DNA of 35,847 bases from Candidatus Allocopromorpha excrementigallinarum. GTDB taxonomy: Bacteria > Bacillota > Clostridia > Peptostreptococcales > Anaerovoracaceae. A program made the position numbers and the translations under genes. This document shows, piece by piece, positions 20,835 through 29,222 of the stretch (positions are counted from its first letter, which is position 1; each line of letters begins with the position of its first letter). The notes under the pieces are model-generated. The model made no database searches. It worked only from the letters and a program-made list of their open reading frames with translations, and was not told the DNA's origin. The stretch is from positions 1 to 35,847 of the forward strand of contig DVMP01000156.1 in assembly GCA_018714925.1 (NCBI GenBank), written 5' to 3'.

Positions 20835-22001
20835 TTAAGCAGCCTCTTTGCCTGTTTCGGGCGAATACTCGTATATGGACAGGAGTATTTCCTTTACCTG
20901 CTCAGGAGTAATGTCTACAGGATTGTTATCCATTCTGCCCTTTGTAAAGGTGCCGGACACTATTTCGTCGATACCGGCCTCAGGTATGCCGAAGTCCTTG
21001 AGCCTCAGAGTGACGATGCCTCTGCACACATCGTCCAGCCATTTTCGCAGACCGCCGTGCTTTTCAAGGGTTTCAAAGAGCATATCGGAAAGCTCCGTTT
21101 TTTCCCTGTTTATCTTTGACACGGCGTCCAGAGTGAGCGCGCAGGCGAATCCGTGCTCCACTCCGTACATCATGGTTATAGGATAGCCGATGGAGTGACA
21201 GGCCGTGGTTCTTGTTCGCGCAAAGGCCATCCCGGAAAGGAGGGCGGCTCTGGTCATGGCTGTCCTCAGCTCCAGACTGCCCGGATTGTTGAGAAGCTTC
21301 GGAAGATATGTCATTATCATGTCTATGGCTCTCAGGGCCACGTCCTTTACCAGGTAGGTGGAAGGCTTTGCCCAGAAGGCCTCCATGGCATGGGAAAGAG
21401 CGTCAAGACCTGTGGAGAGAGTAAGCCTTTCCGGAAGAGAAAGGGTCAGCTCCGGTATCATATACGCCTTCTTGGCATAATTAAAAGGAGTATCTATGGA
21501 GTATTTCGCCTTGTTTCCCACATCCCATATGGTGGCGAACTGAGTAACCTCGGAGCCTGTACCGGCGGTGGAAGGTACGGCTGTAATGTCGATAAACCGG
21601 TGAGGCTCCTTATAGCTGCCGGACTTAAGAACATCCGTAATCATTTCTTCCGTGGCTCTGTGTCCGGGGAACATGTAATAGAAGGCGCTTACGGCCTTTC
21701 CTATATCTATGGAGCTTCCCCCTCCTATAGCGATAATGCTTTCAGGCTCAAGATCGCCTACAGCGCCGAGGGCGGCCGCCACCTCTCTCTGAGTGGGATT
21801 GGAGGGGCATTTGTCCAGCCAGGCCAGACGGCCTTCTTCAACGCCCTTTTCTATGAGAGGAGTTATCTCCCAGATATCAGCAGTCATACGATCGCATATA
21901 ACAGCGGTTTTTTTCTTTTCTTTTTTGTCCTCGATGAGATCCTTCAGAGTTCTCATGCTGCCGAAGGCAATATCCACTGAGCAAAAAGGTGTGTATTTCA
22001 T
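20835..22001 (-). CDS. Iron-containing alcohol dehydrogenase
   Basis: 388 aa; IAIGGGSSIDIGKAVSAF, AVPSTAGTGSEVTQFATIWD, STGLDALSHAMEAFW, TACHSIGYPITMMYGVEHG. Confidence 0.93.
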   Translation of the reverse strand: MKYTPFCSVDIAFGSMRTLKDLIEDKKEKKKTAVICDRMTADIWEITPLIEKGVEEGRLAWLDKCPSNPTQREVAAALGAVGDLEPESIIAIGGGSSIDIGKAVSAFYYMFPGHRATEEMITDVLKSGSYKEPHRFIDITAVPSTAGTGSEVTQFATIWDVGNKAKYSIDTPFNYAKKAYMIPELTLSLPERLTLSTGLDALSHAMEAFWAKPSTYLVKDVALRAIDMIMTYLPKLLNNPGSLELRTAMTRAALLSGMAFARTRTTACHSIGYPITMMYGVEHGFACALTLDAVSKINREKTELSDMLFETLEKHGGLRKWLDDVCRGIVTLRLKDFGIPEAGIDEIVSGTFTKGRMDNNPVDITPEQVKEILLSIYEYSPETGKEAA

Positions 22002-22204
22002 GGCCTTCTCCTTTCATTTCCTTAAAACCATTTGAAATGTATCTTTTACCATATTAAATCACACTTTTGCTATATTGTAAATAGTTTTTGCTGTAAAAAT
22101 ATAATTTTATGCAATTTTATTGCGAACTTTTGCTGTTAAATAAAAAATCCTGTGGAATATTCATTCCGCAGGATAGCTGCTTCAAAAGCGACTCAGCCGC
22201 CGTC

Positions 22205-22972
22205 TCAGGAGGCTATAACCCTGATGCCTCTGGCTTCATAAAGCTCCCCCGTTTCTGGAGGAAGCCCTTTATCTGTCAGTATTACATGTATGTCCTCCAC
22301 AGGACATACATTCATACACGCGGGGCTTTTAAGGAATTTTTCATGGTCCGCGGCAACTACACGTCTGGCTGAGGAGGCCAGCATGGCCTTAAACACCTCG
22401 GCCTGATCAAGCCTGAAGTCGGTTACTCCCTTTTCGGGAGAAAGGCTGCTGCCGGAAATAATACACAGATCGGCATTGTACTGGCGTATTTCCTCCTCGC
22501 ACTGGTCTCCGAAGGTGGCGTTTTCCTCAGGATCGAGTATTCCGCCGGCTACGATTACGGTAAAATGCTCCTTTGGGGAAAGAGCCTGTACCACTCCCAT
22601 ATCGTTGGTGATTACGGTGAGACGCTTATAGCTTCGAGCCAGGGCTCCGGCTATTTCAGCGGCAGTGGTGCCGCTTCCCAGGATTATTGTTTCTCCTTCG
22701 GAAACCACCTGTGTTACGCCTTCCGCCAGACTGGCCTTTTCCTTGCCGTTTACCATGGTCCTCATTCCTGAGATCTGCCTGTCCATGTTTTCTTCTTTTC
22801 TCACGGCTCCGCCTCTGACACGCTCAAGGAGGCCGTATCCGTCGAGAGTTTCCAGATCGCGGCGTACCGTATCAACAGACACTCCGTTGAGAGCAGCCAG
22901 CTGAGAAAGCTTTGCCGTACCGTTAGCCTTAAGGTATTCTATTATGTTAAAAAAACGTTCCTCCTGGAGCAT
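22205..22972 (-). CDS. DeoR/GlpR-family transcriptional regulator
   Basis: 255 aa; MLQEERFFNIIEYLKANGTAKLSQLAALNGVSVDTVRRDLETLDGYGLLERVRGGAV; C-terminal sensor with ILGSGTTAAEIA. Confidence 0.92.
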   Translation of the reverse strand: MLQEERFFNIIEYLKANGTAKLSQLAALNGVSVDTVRRDLETLDGYGLLERVRGGAVRKEENMDRQISGMRTMVNGKEKASLAEGVTQVVSEGETIILGSGTTAAEIAGALARSYKRLTVITNDMGVVQALSPKEHFTVIVAGGILDPEENATFGDQCEEEIRQYNADLCIISGSSLSPEKGVTDFRLDQAEVFKAMLASSARRVVAADHEKFLKSPACMNVCPVEDIHVILTDKGLPPETGELYEARGIRVIAS

Positions 22973-22980
22973 TGGTCACC

Positions 22981-23760
22981 TCATTTCCCCTCAGGCGAGG
23001 GCTTTACTATATCCGCCCCTGCCTGCCTGTACAAAAATGCTGTTTCGCTGTCAAGGCCTCCGTCTGTAAGGAAGGCTGAAACATCCTCAAGGGGGCACAC
23101 ATTCATACAGGCAACCCTCTGAAACTTAGTGTGGTCAGCCACTACGAGCGTTCGCCTTGAGGCTGAGATCATAGCCTTTATTATGCCGCATTCCTCCATT
23201 CTGAAATCGGTAATTCCCTTTTCCAGAGAGATGCTGTTAACCGCTACAATGGCGAAATCCATGTTATATCGGGCGATGTCCCTTTCCACCTGCTTGCCTG
23301 TAACCGTGTTTTCCGGCTCAAAATATCTCCCCCCGGGAACAATGAGAGTAAAGCCCGGCTTTTCCTTTAAAAGACTTAGGGCTGTAAGGTTGTTGGTGAG
23401 CACCGTAAGCCGTCTGTAATTATGAGCCAGAAAACGGGCGGCTTCAACTGTGGTTGTGCCTCCGTTGAGAGCTACGGCCTGTCCATCCATTACAAAGCTT
23501 CCCAGGCTTCTTACAAGCTGCCGCTTTTCTTCTCTGTTGATTATGTTTCTTACCTTTGAAACCTGCTTCGTAATATCATCCTGATTCCACACGGCTCCGC
23601 CTCTTGTAAGTCTGACGGCCCCCTTACTGTCCAGAAACGCTATGTCCTTTCTGGCGGTTGCCTCAGATACTCCCAGGTATTGGGCGATTTCCGAGAATTT
23701 GGCTGTTCTGACCTTTTTTAAATAATCGGTTATCTTTAAAAATCTTTCTTCTCTGAGCAT
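22981..23760 (-). CDS. DeoR/GlpR-family transcriptional regulator, tandem paralog
   Basis: 259 aa; MLREERFLKITDYLKKVRTAKFSEIAQYLGVSEATARKDIAFLDSKGAVRLTRGGAV; ALNGGTTTVEAA. Confidence 0.92.
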   Translation of the reverse strand: MLREERFLKITDYLKKVRTAKFSEIAQYLGVSEATARKDIAFLDSKGAVRLTRGGAVWNQDDITKQVSKVRNIINREEKRQLVRSLGSFVMDGQAVALNGGTTTVEAARFLAHNYRRLTVLTNNLTALSLLKEKPGFTLIVPGGRYFEPENTVTGKQVERDIARYNMDFAIVAVNSISLEKGITDFRMEECGIIKAMISASRRTLVVADHTKFQRVACMNVCPLEDVSAFLTDGGLDSETAFLYRQAGADIVKPSPEGK

Positions 23761-23870
23761 AGGATGTAGGATTCTCCTGTAAACACGGATGCAATTATGT
23801 GTAAATATACGGCAAGTATAACATAAAACGCGGCAAAAATAAACATCCTCTCAGGCGGCCGCACCGGAGA

Positions 23871-24380
23871 CTAAAGGGTAATATCCACCTGACAGTCAAA
23901 GGATTTTCCATCCTCCTGTGAATAGTCACTGTTGTAGAAAACACTCAGCCTTTCGGGGACTTCGTCATCCTTTACAAGAACCATCAGGAAGCAGGGGAGA
24001 GTATCCCCCGCTTCTATGGCCTCTGTAAACTCGCTGTTCAGCCTGTTGAGAAAGAGAAGCTTCCCGTCTCTTCGGCTTCCGTCAGTCTCGGCCGTCACTG
24101 TAAAGGCGGAGGAGGGGACAGCGGCACTTCCTGTGTTTTCAACTGTTCCGGATATGACGTAGTAGCGATAACCTTCATGCTCTTCGTAAAATTCATAGTA
24201 GCCTCGCGGCTCTTCCGGCTCAACCAGTTCTCTGAAATCCTTCTCTTCAGCTGTCACCGTAATCTGTCCCAGCTCTATAACATCTCCGGAAACCTCCCTT
24301 ATTTCCTCACTGCGGGAAACGCATCCGGCGAAAATCAGAAGGAGAGAAATAATTGATATGATAATACACGCGGTCTTCAT
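23871..24380 (-). CDS. Putative lipoprotein, unknown function
   Basis: Lipoprotein signal MKTACIIISIISLLLIFAGCVSRSEE; closely similar to the 14809-15255 translation. Confidence 0.8.
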   Translation of the reverse strand: MKTACIIISIISLLLIFAGCVSRSEEIREVSGDVIELGQITVTAEEKDFRELVEPEEPRGYYEFYEEHEGYRYYVISGTVENTGSAAVPSSAFTVTAETDGSRRDGKLLFLNRLNSEFTEAIEAGDTLPCFLMVLVKDDEVPERLSVFYNSDYSQEDGKSFDCQVDITL

Positions 24381-24393
24381 TTATATTCCCCCT

Positions 24394-24580
24394 CTACTCC
24401 ACATTGAGGGTTACCGGTATTTCACCGCCGTTAGTGGCTGACTGATAGTTTTCAAGACTGAAGGTGTTTATCTGCATAGTGGCCCTGTATTCCCCCGGCT
24501 CGAGCTCTGTATTTATTTCCCATCTCGGTACGGCGGTGCCCGGCTCATAGGCACTGGCCTTCCATAATAAATATTTTTGT
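24394..24580 (-). pseudogene. C-terminal remnant of a small surface protein
   Basis: ...KYLLWKASAYEPGTAVPRWEINTELEPGEYRATMQINTFSLENYQSATNGGEIPVTLNVE*; no plausible start or signal peptide, upstream frame overlaps another gene. Confidence 0.5.
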
Positions 24581-24895
24581 TTAGAAGTCGTTTTCCTTCT
24601 TCTCTTTTCTTGCCGCCGTAAGCAGCAGTATGAGAATGGCCGGAGCTGAAAGTCCGAGCATAACGGCGTAGCCCTCCAGCCTGCTCTCATCTCCTGTCTT
24701 TGCGGCTCCTGGGCCGGTTCCCTCGCCTCTGTCAACGGTCTGGCCCGACTCAGGGATATCCTCAGCTTCTATGACAAAGCTCACTTGCGTATCGCCTGAA
24801 GCAGCCTGTACATTATCAGCCGCTCCCCAGAAACCGCTTATAGCTATAAGCAGGCAGAGGGACATCCATGTAATGAGTTTTCGTATTCCTTTCAT
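24581..24895 (-). CDS. Small secreted protein with a sortase-sorting-signal-like C-terminus
   Basis: Signal peptide MKGIRKLITWMSLCLLIAISGFWGAADNVQA; C-terminus AAKTGDESRLEGYAVMLGLSAPAILILLLTAARKEKKENDF (TG motif, hydrophobic span, basic tail); RBS aggagg. Confidence 0.65.
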   Translation of the reverse strand: MKGIRKLITWMSLCLLIAISGFWGAADNVQAASGDTQVSFVIEAEDIPESGQTVDRGEGTGPGAAKTGDESRLEGYAVMLGLSAPAILILLLTAARKEKKENDF

Positions 24896-24913
24896 CTTTT
24901 CCTCCTGCTTTTA

Positions 24914-27198
24914 TCAAGTAGTTCCTGCGTTTTCATCCTGAATGTCAAAGTGATATGTCATGGTACCGCTGTACTGTGAGGACAGCTCAAGATTTTCCGG
25001 AACCCGCGCGTTAAGCCAGAATAAGAGCTCTGTTACAGACGGCGAGGCTTCGTCGTCTAAAATTCCCAGTATAACGTGGCCCTCTCTCTGCTGATCAGCG
25101 GCAAATGTTTTTTCTCCGTTTTCATCGTATACCTCCACCGCGAAGCTTTCGCTGGTGACATCGACATTGGAGATATACATCCGCTCCGCTGTGCTGACGC
25201 TTATTCTCGGCAGAGATGCATCCTGATCTTCACCGTCCGCAGCGGCAAATCTTACATACCCGCTGTTTCCGGCGTAGCCATCGGTTATTTCCGTACCCAG
25301 TCTGGCGTTGGTATCACTGAGGATTATGCTCTAAGGTACCTGCACATACGTGGCCGGATCATTCCAGCCCGGTATTACGGTTCTCATAAGACTAGGTATT
25401 CTTGCGTAGTCGGTATAGCTGCCGCCACTCTGATCAGGGTCTCCCGGATCAAAGTCAGCTGCCGCCACTGAGCGTCCTTCAGTGTTTGTGTTGTTCCACA
25501 TGGCGATACAGTACTGAAAATCCTCATCAGACACATATCCGCCCGCTATGGTAAAGGTAACTGTGGCTGTCCCGTTGCTTTCAACGGATATCTGCGGCGT
25601 TCCCGTCACCTTATTGACAGACCCTGGCCGGAATTATCTATACCGTCTCCCGCGGCTCCTGCTTCAGTGGCACAAAGCTCCCAGGCATCGTCGCCTGCCG
25701 CGGCGTCCTTTCTGTAAAGGGCCAGCTTAAGCCTTATCGCATCTGTTACATCGCTTTCCGCATAGCTGTTGCCTCCCGAAGAGTCATACCATAAATTATC
25801 CACTACGAACCGGGCGCTTACTTCAAGATCGCTGCCCACTATCGCTGCCATTTCAGTCATGGTGCTATGAGTGATGTTTTCAATTCCCGTTTCAGTATGG
25901 GTTCCGCCTGAGGACATATCGCTTGTTACCTTCTGAGGCAGCACATTGACGTAGTTGACTTAGCTTGCCGCCGCTTCTGACGGCGGGGTGCTGTCCACAG
26001 CCGTTATCGCATCCGCGTCGTTGGCGTCAGTCCAGGCGTAGACCGTGTAGTTGGTGCCGTTGACGTCCGTATCCTCCCATCTGTGCTGGATACTGTCTCC
26101 CGAGCTCAGCGTCCTGTTCAGTATTCTGAAGGTGATGGCAAAGGTGTTGAGCCCCAAATCATCATCGTAGCCGTTGTTCACCACGGTAGCTGTCGACTGC
26201 AGCCGTCCGCGTTGCATTTGTGACGCTTCCTATCTCCCCGTACTGAGCCGCATAGTACGGCACCAGTATCAGGTTGCCCGAGCCTTCCGTAGTCCCATTT
26301 CCGAAGATGGCGTCCCAGACTTCCTCTCCCCCCGTCACACTTCCGCTGCCCAGTTCATAGAGGTCTATGCTGCTAGGAGTATAGGTCCCAGCTCCCACGT
26401 TACTGTTACCCCTCGATGACGTGTAGTCGTAAAGGATCAGCTCATCGGTCGTAAGACCGTCTGCTGGAGAACCGGAAGACGTGTCTAACACCTTCCAGCC
26501 CAGGAATTCTCTTTCCACGCCGTCTATGGTGACTGTCTGCGGAAAACTCAGCGCACTTCCGCTGTTTGATGTTCCATTGACATACACATACCTGTCGTTT
26601 CTTCCCGATATGGACGTGTAGTTGCTGCCTGCGTTGGTTTCATTCCAGGAGTCGATGAGGGCTTCCGCATAGTTGAATCCCTCTGCATCTCTAAGCTCCT
26701 GCGGCACATATATCTGCGCCCTGGTGCTCTTCAGATAGTACAGATACCCTATCTCCTGAGGCGGGTCGGTACCCGAAGGCTCTTCTATCATTCCTCCGAG
26801 CACGCTTCCGTATGTGTCGATGATGTAGCTTCCTTGCCCTTCCACATTCTTCTCTGCGTCATATCCTGCCAGGATCACGTCAGAGCCGATGTATCCGGAG
26901 AAGGCGCCCGTTTCCCGGCCGAATGCCCCATTGTTGTAGGTCGACTGGGCTACGCTGAAGCTGGCGTCGCTCGAGCTTAACCAGTCCGGCTGAATGTATA
27001 TGCTGTAGCTTACATCCGTCAATGCTCTGCTGAGCCGCGCTGTCCTAGCTTCCGTCAGCCTGACTCGCTTCGCTCTGTACCCGGCTCTCCTGAGCGAACG
27101 AGCTAACGCTTCCGCCCGCCCCGAAAGCGGGTATCAGCATTACTGCCGCCAGCGCTATGGCCAGTATCCTTCTCCCCTTTTTTCTTTTCCTTTCTCAT
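24914..27198 (-). pseudogene. Large secreted surface protein, multiply frameshifted and interrupted
   Basis: Collinear minus-strand fragments 26162-27022, 25960-26217, 25606-25944, 25331-25609 and 24914-25180 join across stops and frame changes. RBS aggaggtg plus ATG at 27198; signal peptide RRILAIALAAVMLIPAFGAGG in a shifted frame. Confidence 0.78.
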
Positions 27199-27317
27199 CT
27201 TTCTCACCTCCTTTCTGTATAACCTTTAAGCATTATTTTTTACTGTTAATTTAGAGAAAATACAGTGCAGTTTTCGGGTAGGTATAAATATTTTTAGAAA
27301 TTCTGTCAAAAAAGTTC

Positions 27318-27366
27318 TTGACACGGTGGTTATATGCGATATAATTATGATATCAAAATGATATCA
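27318..27366 (+). promoter_or_regulatory. Consensus promoter followed by twin palindromic operator
   Basis: TTGACA (27318-27323) - 16 nt - TATAAT (27340-27345), then ATGATATCA-aa-ATGATATCA (27347-27355, 27358-27366), before RBS aggaggg. Confidence 0.75.
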
Positions 27367-27384
27367 TAACAGGAGGGAAAAACG

Positions 27385-28404
27385 ATGGAAGAGAAAATTA
27401 TCAATCAGGATATTCAGGAAAAGGTTTTAAAGCCCTTTCCCGGAATGGGCATGCTGATCCTTACCGTGCTAGGCTTTCTGGCCGGTATCTGTCTGTGCGT
27501 TTTCAGCATTCTGCTCTTTGATGGCGCTGTAATGGGAATTCTCCTGACGGTGGGGATAATATGCGTCGTGGTGTTTCCCATACTGATGGCAGGACTGAAA
27601 ATAGTGAAGCCCAACGAGGCTCTGGTGCTGACTCTTTTCGGAAAGTATTACGGGACTATTAAGAAGGATGGCTTTTTCTTTGTCAATCCTTTTGCCACCG
27701 GGTTTAATCCTTCCGCCTCAGGCTTTATGGATGAGCTTTCCGCGGATTTTCAGGAGGCCGGCAAAAAAGGCGGATCCCCGGGCTCCGGAAAGAAAAAATC
27801 TCAGTCGGGAGGAAGAACGGTTTCCACTAAGACCATGACTCTCAATAACGCTCAGCAGAAGGTAAATGATGTAGACGGAAATCCTGTGATAATCGGCTCC
27901 GTGGTAATATGGCGAATTGTGAATCCTACCAAGGCGGTTTTCAATGTGGAAAACTACAACGAGTACATTTCCATACAGTGCGACTCCACCATAAGAAACA
28001 TAGCCAGACTTTTTCCTTATGACACCACTGAAAGCGAGGACGATGAAATGACCCTGAGGGGCTCCAGCCTTCAGATCGCCGAAAGAATGAAGGAGGAGCT
28101 TCAGAGCAAGGTTACGGACGCAGGCATAGAAATAATGGAGGTAAGAATAACTCATCTGGCCTACGCTGAGGAGATTGCGGCGGCAATGCTTAAGAGACAG
28201 CAGGCGGCGGCTACTATAGCGGCCAGGGAGAAGATCGTCGAGGGCGCCGTGGGCATGGTTCGTATGGCTCTTGATCAGCTTGAGGAGGATGAGCTTATCG
28301 TCCTGGATGATGAGAGAAAGGCGGCTATGGTCTCCAATCTTCTGGTAGTGCTCTGCGGTGACAGGGAGGCTCAGCCGGTGGTAAACAGCGGCAGTATATA
28401 TTAA
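27385..28404 (+). CDS. SPFH/band 7 domain membrane protein
   Basis: 339 aa; two N-terminal hydrophobic spans, then VKPNEALVLTLFGKYYGTIKKDGFFFVNPF ... VVIWRIVNPTKAVFNVENYNEYI ... ITHLAYAEEIAAAMLKRQQAAATIAAREKIVEGAVGMV. Confidence 0.93.
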   Translation: MEEKIINQDIQEKVLKPFPGMGMLILTVLGFLAGICLCVFSILLFDGAVMGILLTVGIICVVVFPILMAGLKIVKPNEALVLTLFGKYYGTIKKDGFFFVNPFATGFNPSASGFMDELSADFQEAGKKGGSPGSGKKKSQSGGRTVSTKTMTLNNAQQKVNDVDGNPVIIGSVVIWRIVNPTKAVFNVENYNEYISIQCDSTIRNIARLFPYDTTESEDDEMTLRGSSLQIAERMKEELQSKVTDAGIEIMEVRITHLAYAEEIAAAMLKRQQAAATIAAREKIVEGAVGMVRMALDQLEEDELIVLDDERKAAMVSNLLVVLCGDREAQPVVNSGSIY

Positions 28405-28410
28405 CACCCT

Positions 28411-28728
28411 GTGGATTATCCTGTAAATGGCTCTATGGACGTTTCTATGAACAATTCTATGAACGATACAGAAAGAAAAGATTTGGAAAAAAAGGAAGAA
28501 AAGCTGCAGGCGCGCCTTGAACGGCTGAAGGCTCTCGAGGAGGAAATAAAGGAGCGGGAAAAGGCGGTAAAGGAAAAGGAGAAAACGAAAAAGCAGATGG
28601 TGCTGCGCCTTTCGCCGAGTCTGTGGAACGAAATAGCCAAATGGGCGGAGGAAGACTTCCGCTCCATTAACGGCCAGGTGGAGTATCTTCTCAGTCAGTG
28701 CGTCAATGAGCGGCGAAAAAAGCGCTGA
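28411..28728 (+). CDS. Coiled-coil plus Arc-like ribbon-helix-helix protein
   Basis: Charged coiled coil ERKDLEKKEEKLQARLERLKALEEEIKEREKAVKEKEK then RHH-like KKQMVLRLSPSLWNEIAKWAEEDFRSINGQVEYLLSQCV; 6 nt after the SPFH stop; GTG or downstream ATG start. Confidence 0.75.
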   Translation: MDYPVNGSMDVSMNNSMNDTERKDLEKKEEKLQARLERLKALEEEIKEREKAVKEKEKTKKQMVLRLSPSLWNEIAKWAEEDFRSINGQVEYLLSQCVNERRKKR

Positions 28729-28808
28729 CCGCCCGGCCGGCGACAAATGACAAAATCCGGATGACAGCTATATGGCGGCTATGGTGTATCTTGTGCCGGC
28801 ACAGGCGC

Positions 28809-29089
28809 TTTCTCCCTATTTTTCATTATGAAGCCTCCTCTGAGGGAGAAATTTTCCGGGGTTGCCCTTCCTCGGGATTGCACGGCGGCTGTTTTCTACC
28901 TCAACTGTTCCGAAAAAATCAGCTCCAGGGAGAAAAATTTACCGCTTTAAATTGCAAAAGCGGTATTTTTTTACATTAATCCTATAAAATAGAAATATTT
29001 CTCCCTGAATGAGGTTACATAATTAAAATCAGGGAGAAATCACTTATGGACAGAGGTTGCACAGCCCTTTGGGTACATAATTTCTCCCT
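28809..29089. repeat. Six-copy AGGGAGAAA/TTTCTCCCT motif array
   Basis: TTTCTCCCT at 28809-28817, 28998-29006, 29081-29089; AGGGAGAAA at 28843-28851, 28927-28935, 29031-29039. Confidence 0.9.
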
Positions 29090-29123
29090 CTATATGGAGT
29101 TTTCGGAACAGTTGAGGTAGAAA
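28893..29123. repeat. 231-bp palindromic element bounded by 24-bp perfect inverted repeats
   Basis: TTTCTACCTCAACTGTTCCGAAAA at 28893-28916 and its exact reverse complement at 29100-29123; inner AGGGAGAAA lies 10 nt inside each arm. Confidence 0.9.
28940..28972. terminator. Probable bidirectional terminator inside the palindromic element
   Basis: TACCGCTTT (28940-28948) / AAAGCGGTA (28957-28965) followed by T7 on +, and AAATTTTT on the minus strand. Confidence 0.75.
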
Positions 29124-29146
29124 TGGGCTCAAAGCGGAATAAAACC

Positions 29147-29190
29147 GGGTCCGGCGCTTTTCCATGAAGCTTATGAAAAGCGCCGGACCC
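29147..29190 (-). terminator. Intrinsic terminator of the sortase gene
   Basis: 16-bp perfect stem GGGTCCGGCGCTTTTC (29147-29162) / GAAAAGCGCCGGACCC (29175-29190); minus strand continues GGTTTTATTCC. Confidence 0.8.
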
Positions 29191-29222
29191 GTCTGGATCT
29201 TTATGGGAATCAGCCGGAACCG

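Noticed and set aside
27718-28746. 342-aa minus-strand ORF opposite SPFH and RHH genes
   Set aside because: Spans two convincing plus-strand genes; composition is typical of antisense translation.
28809-29123. CRISPR array
   Set aside because: The repeat is 9 bp in alternating orientation with irregular spacing; no cas genes nearby.
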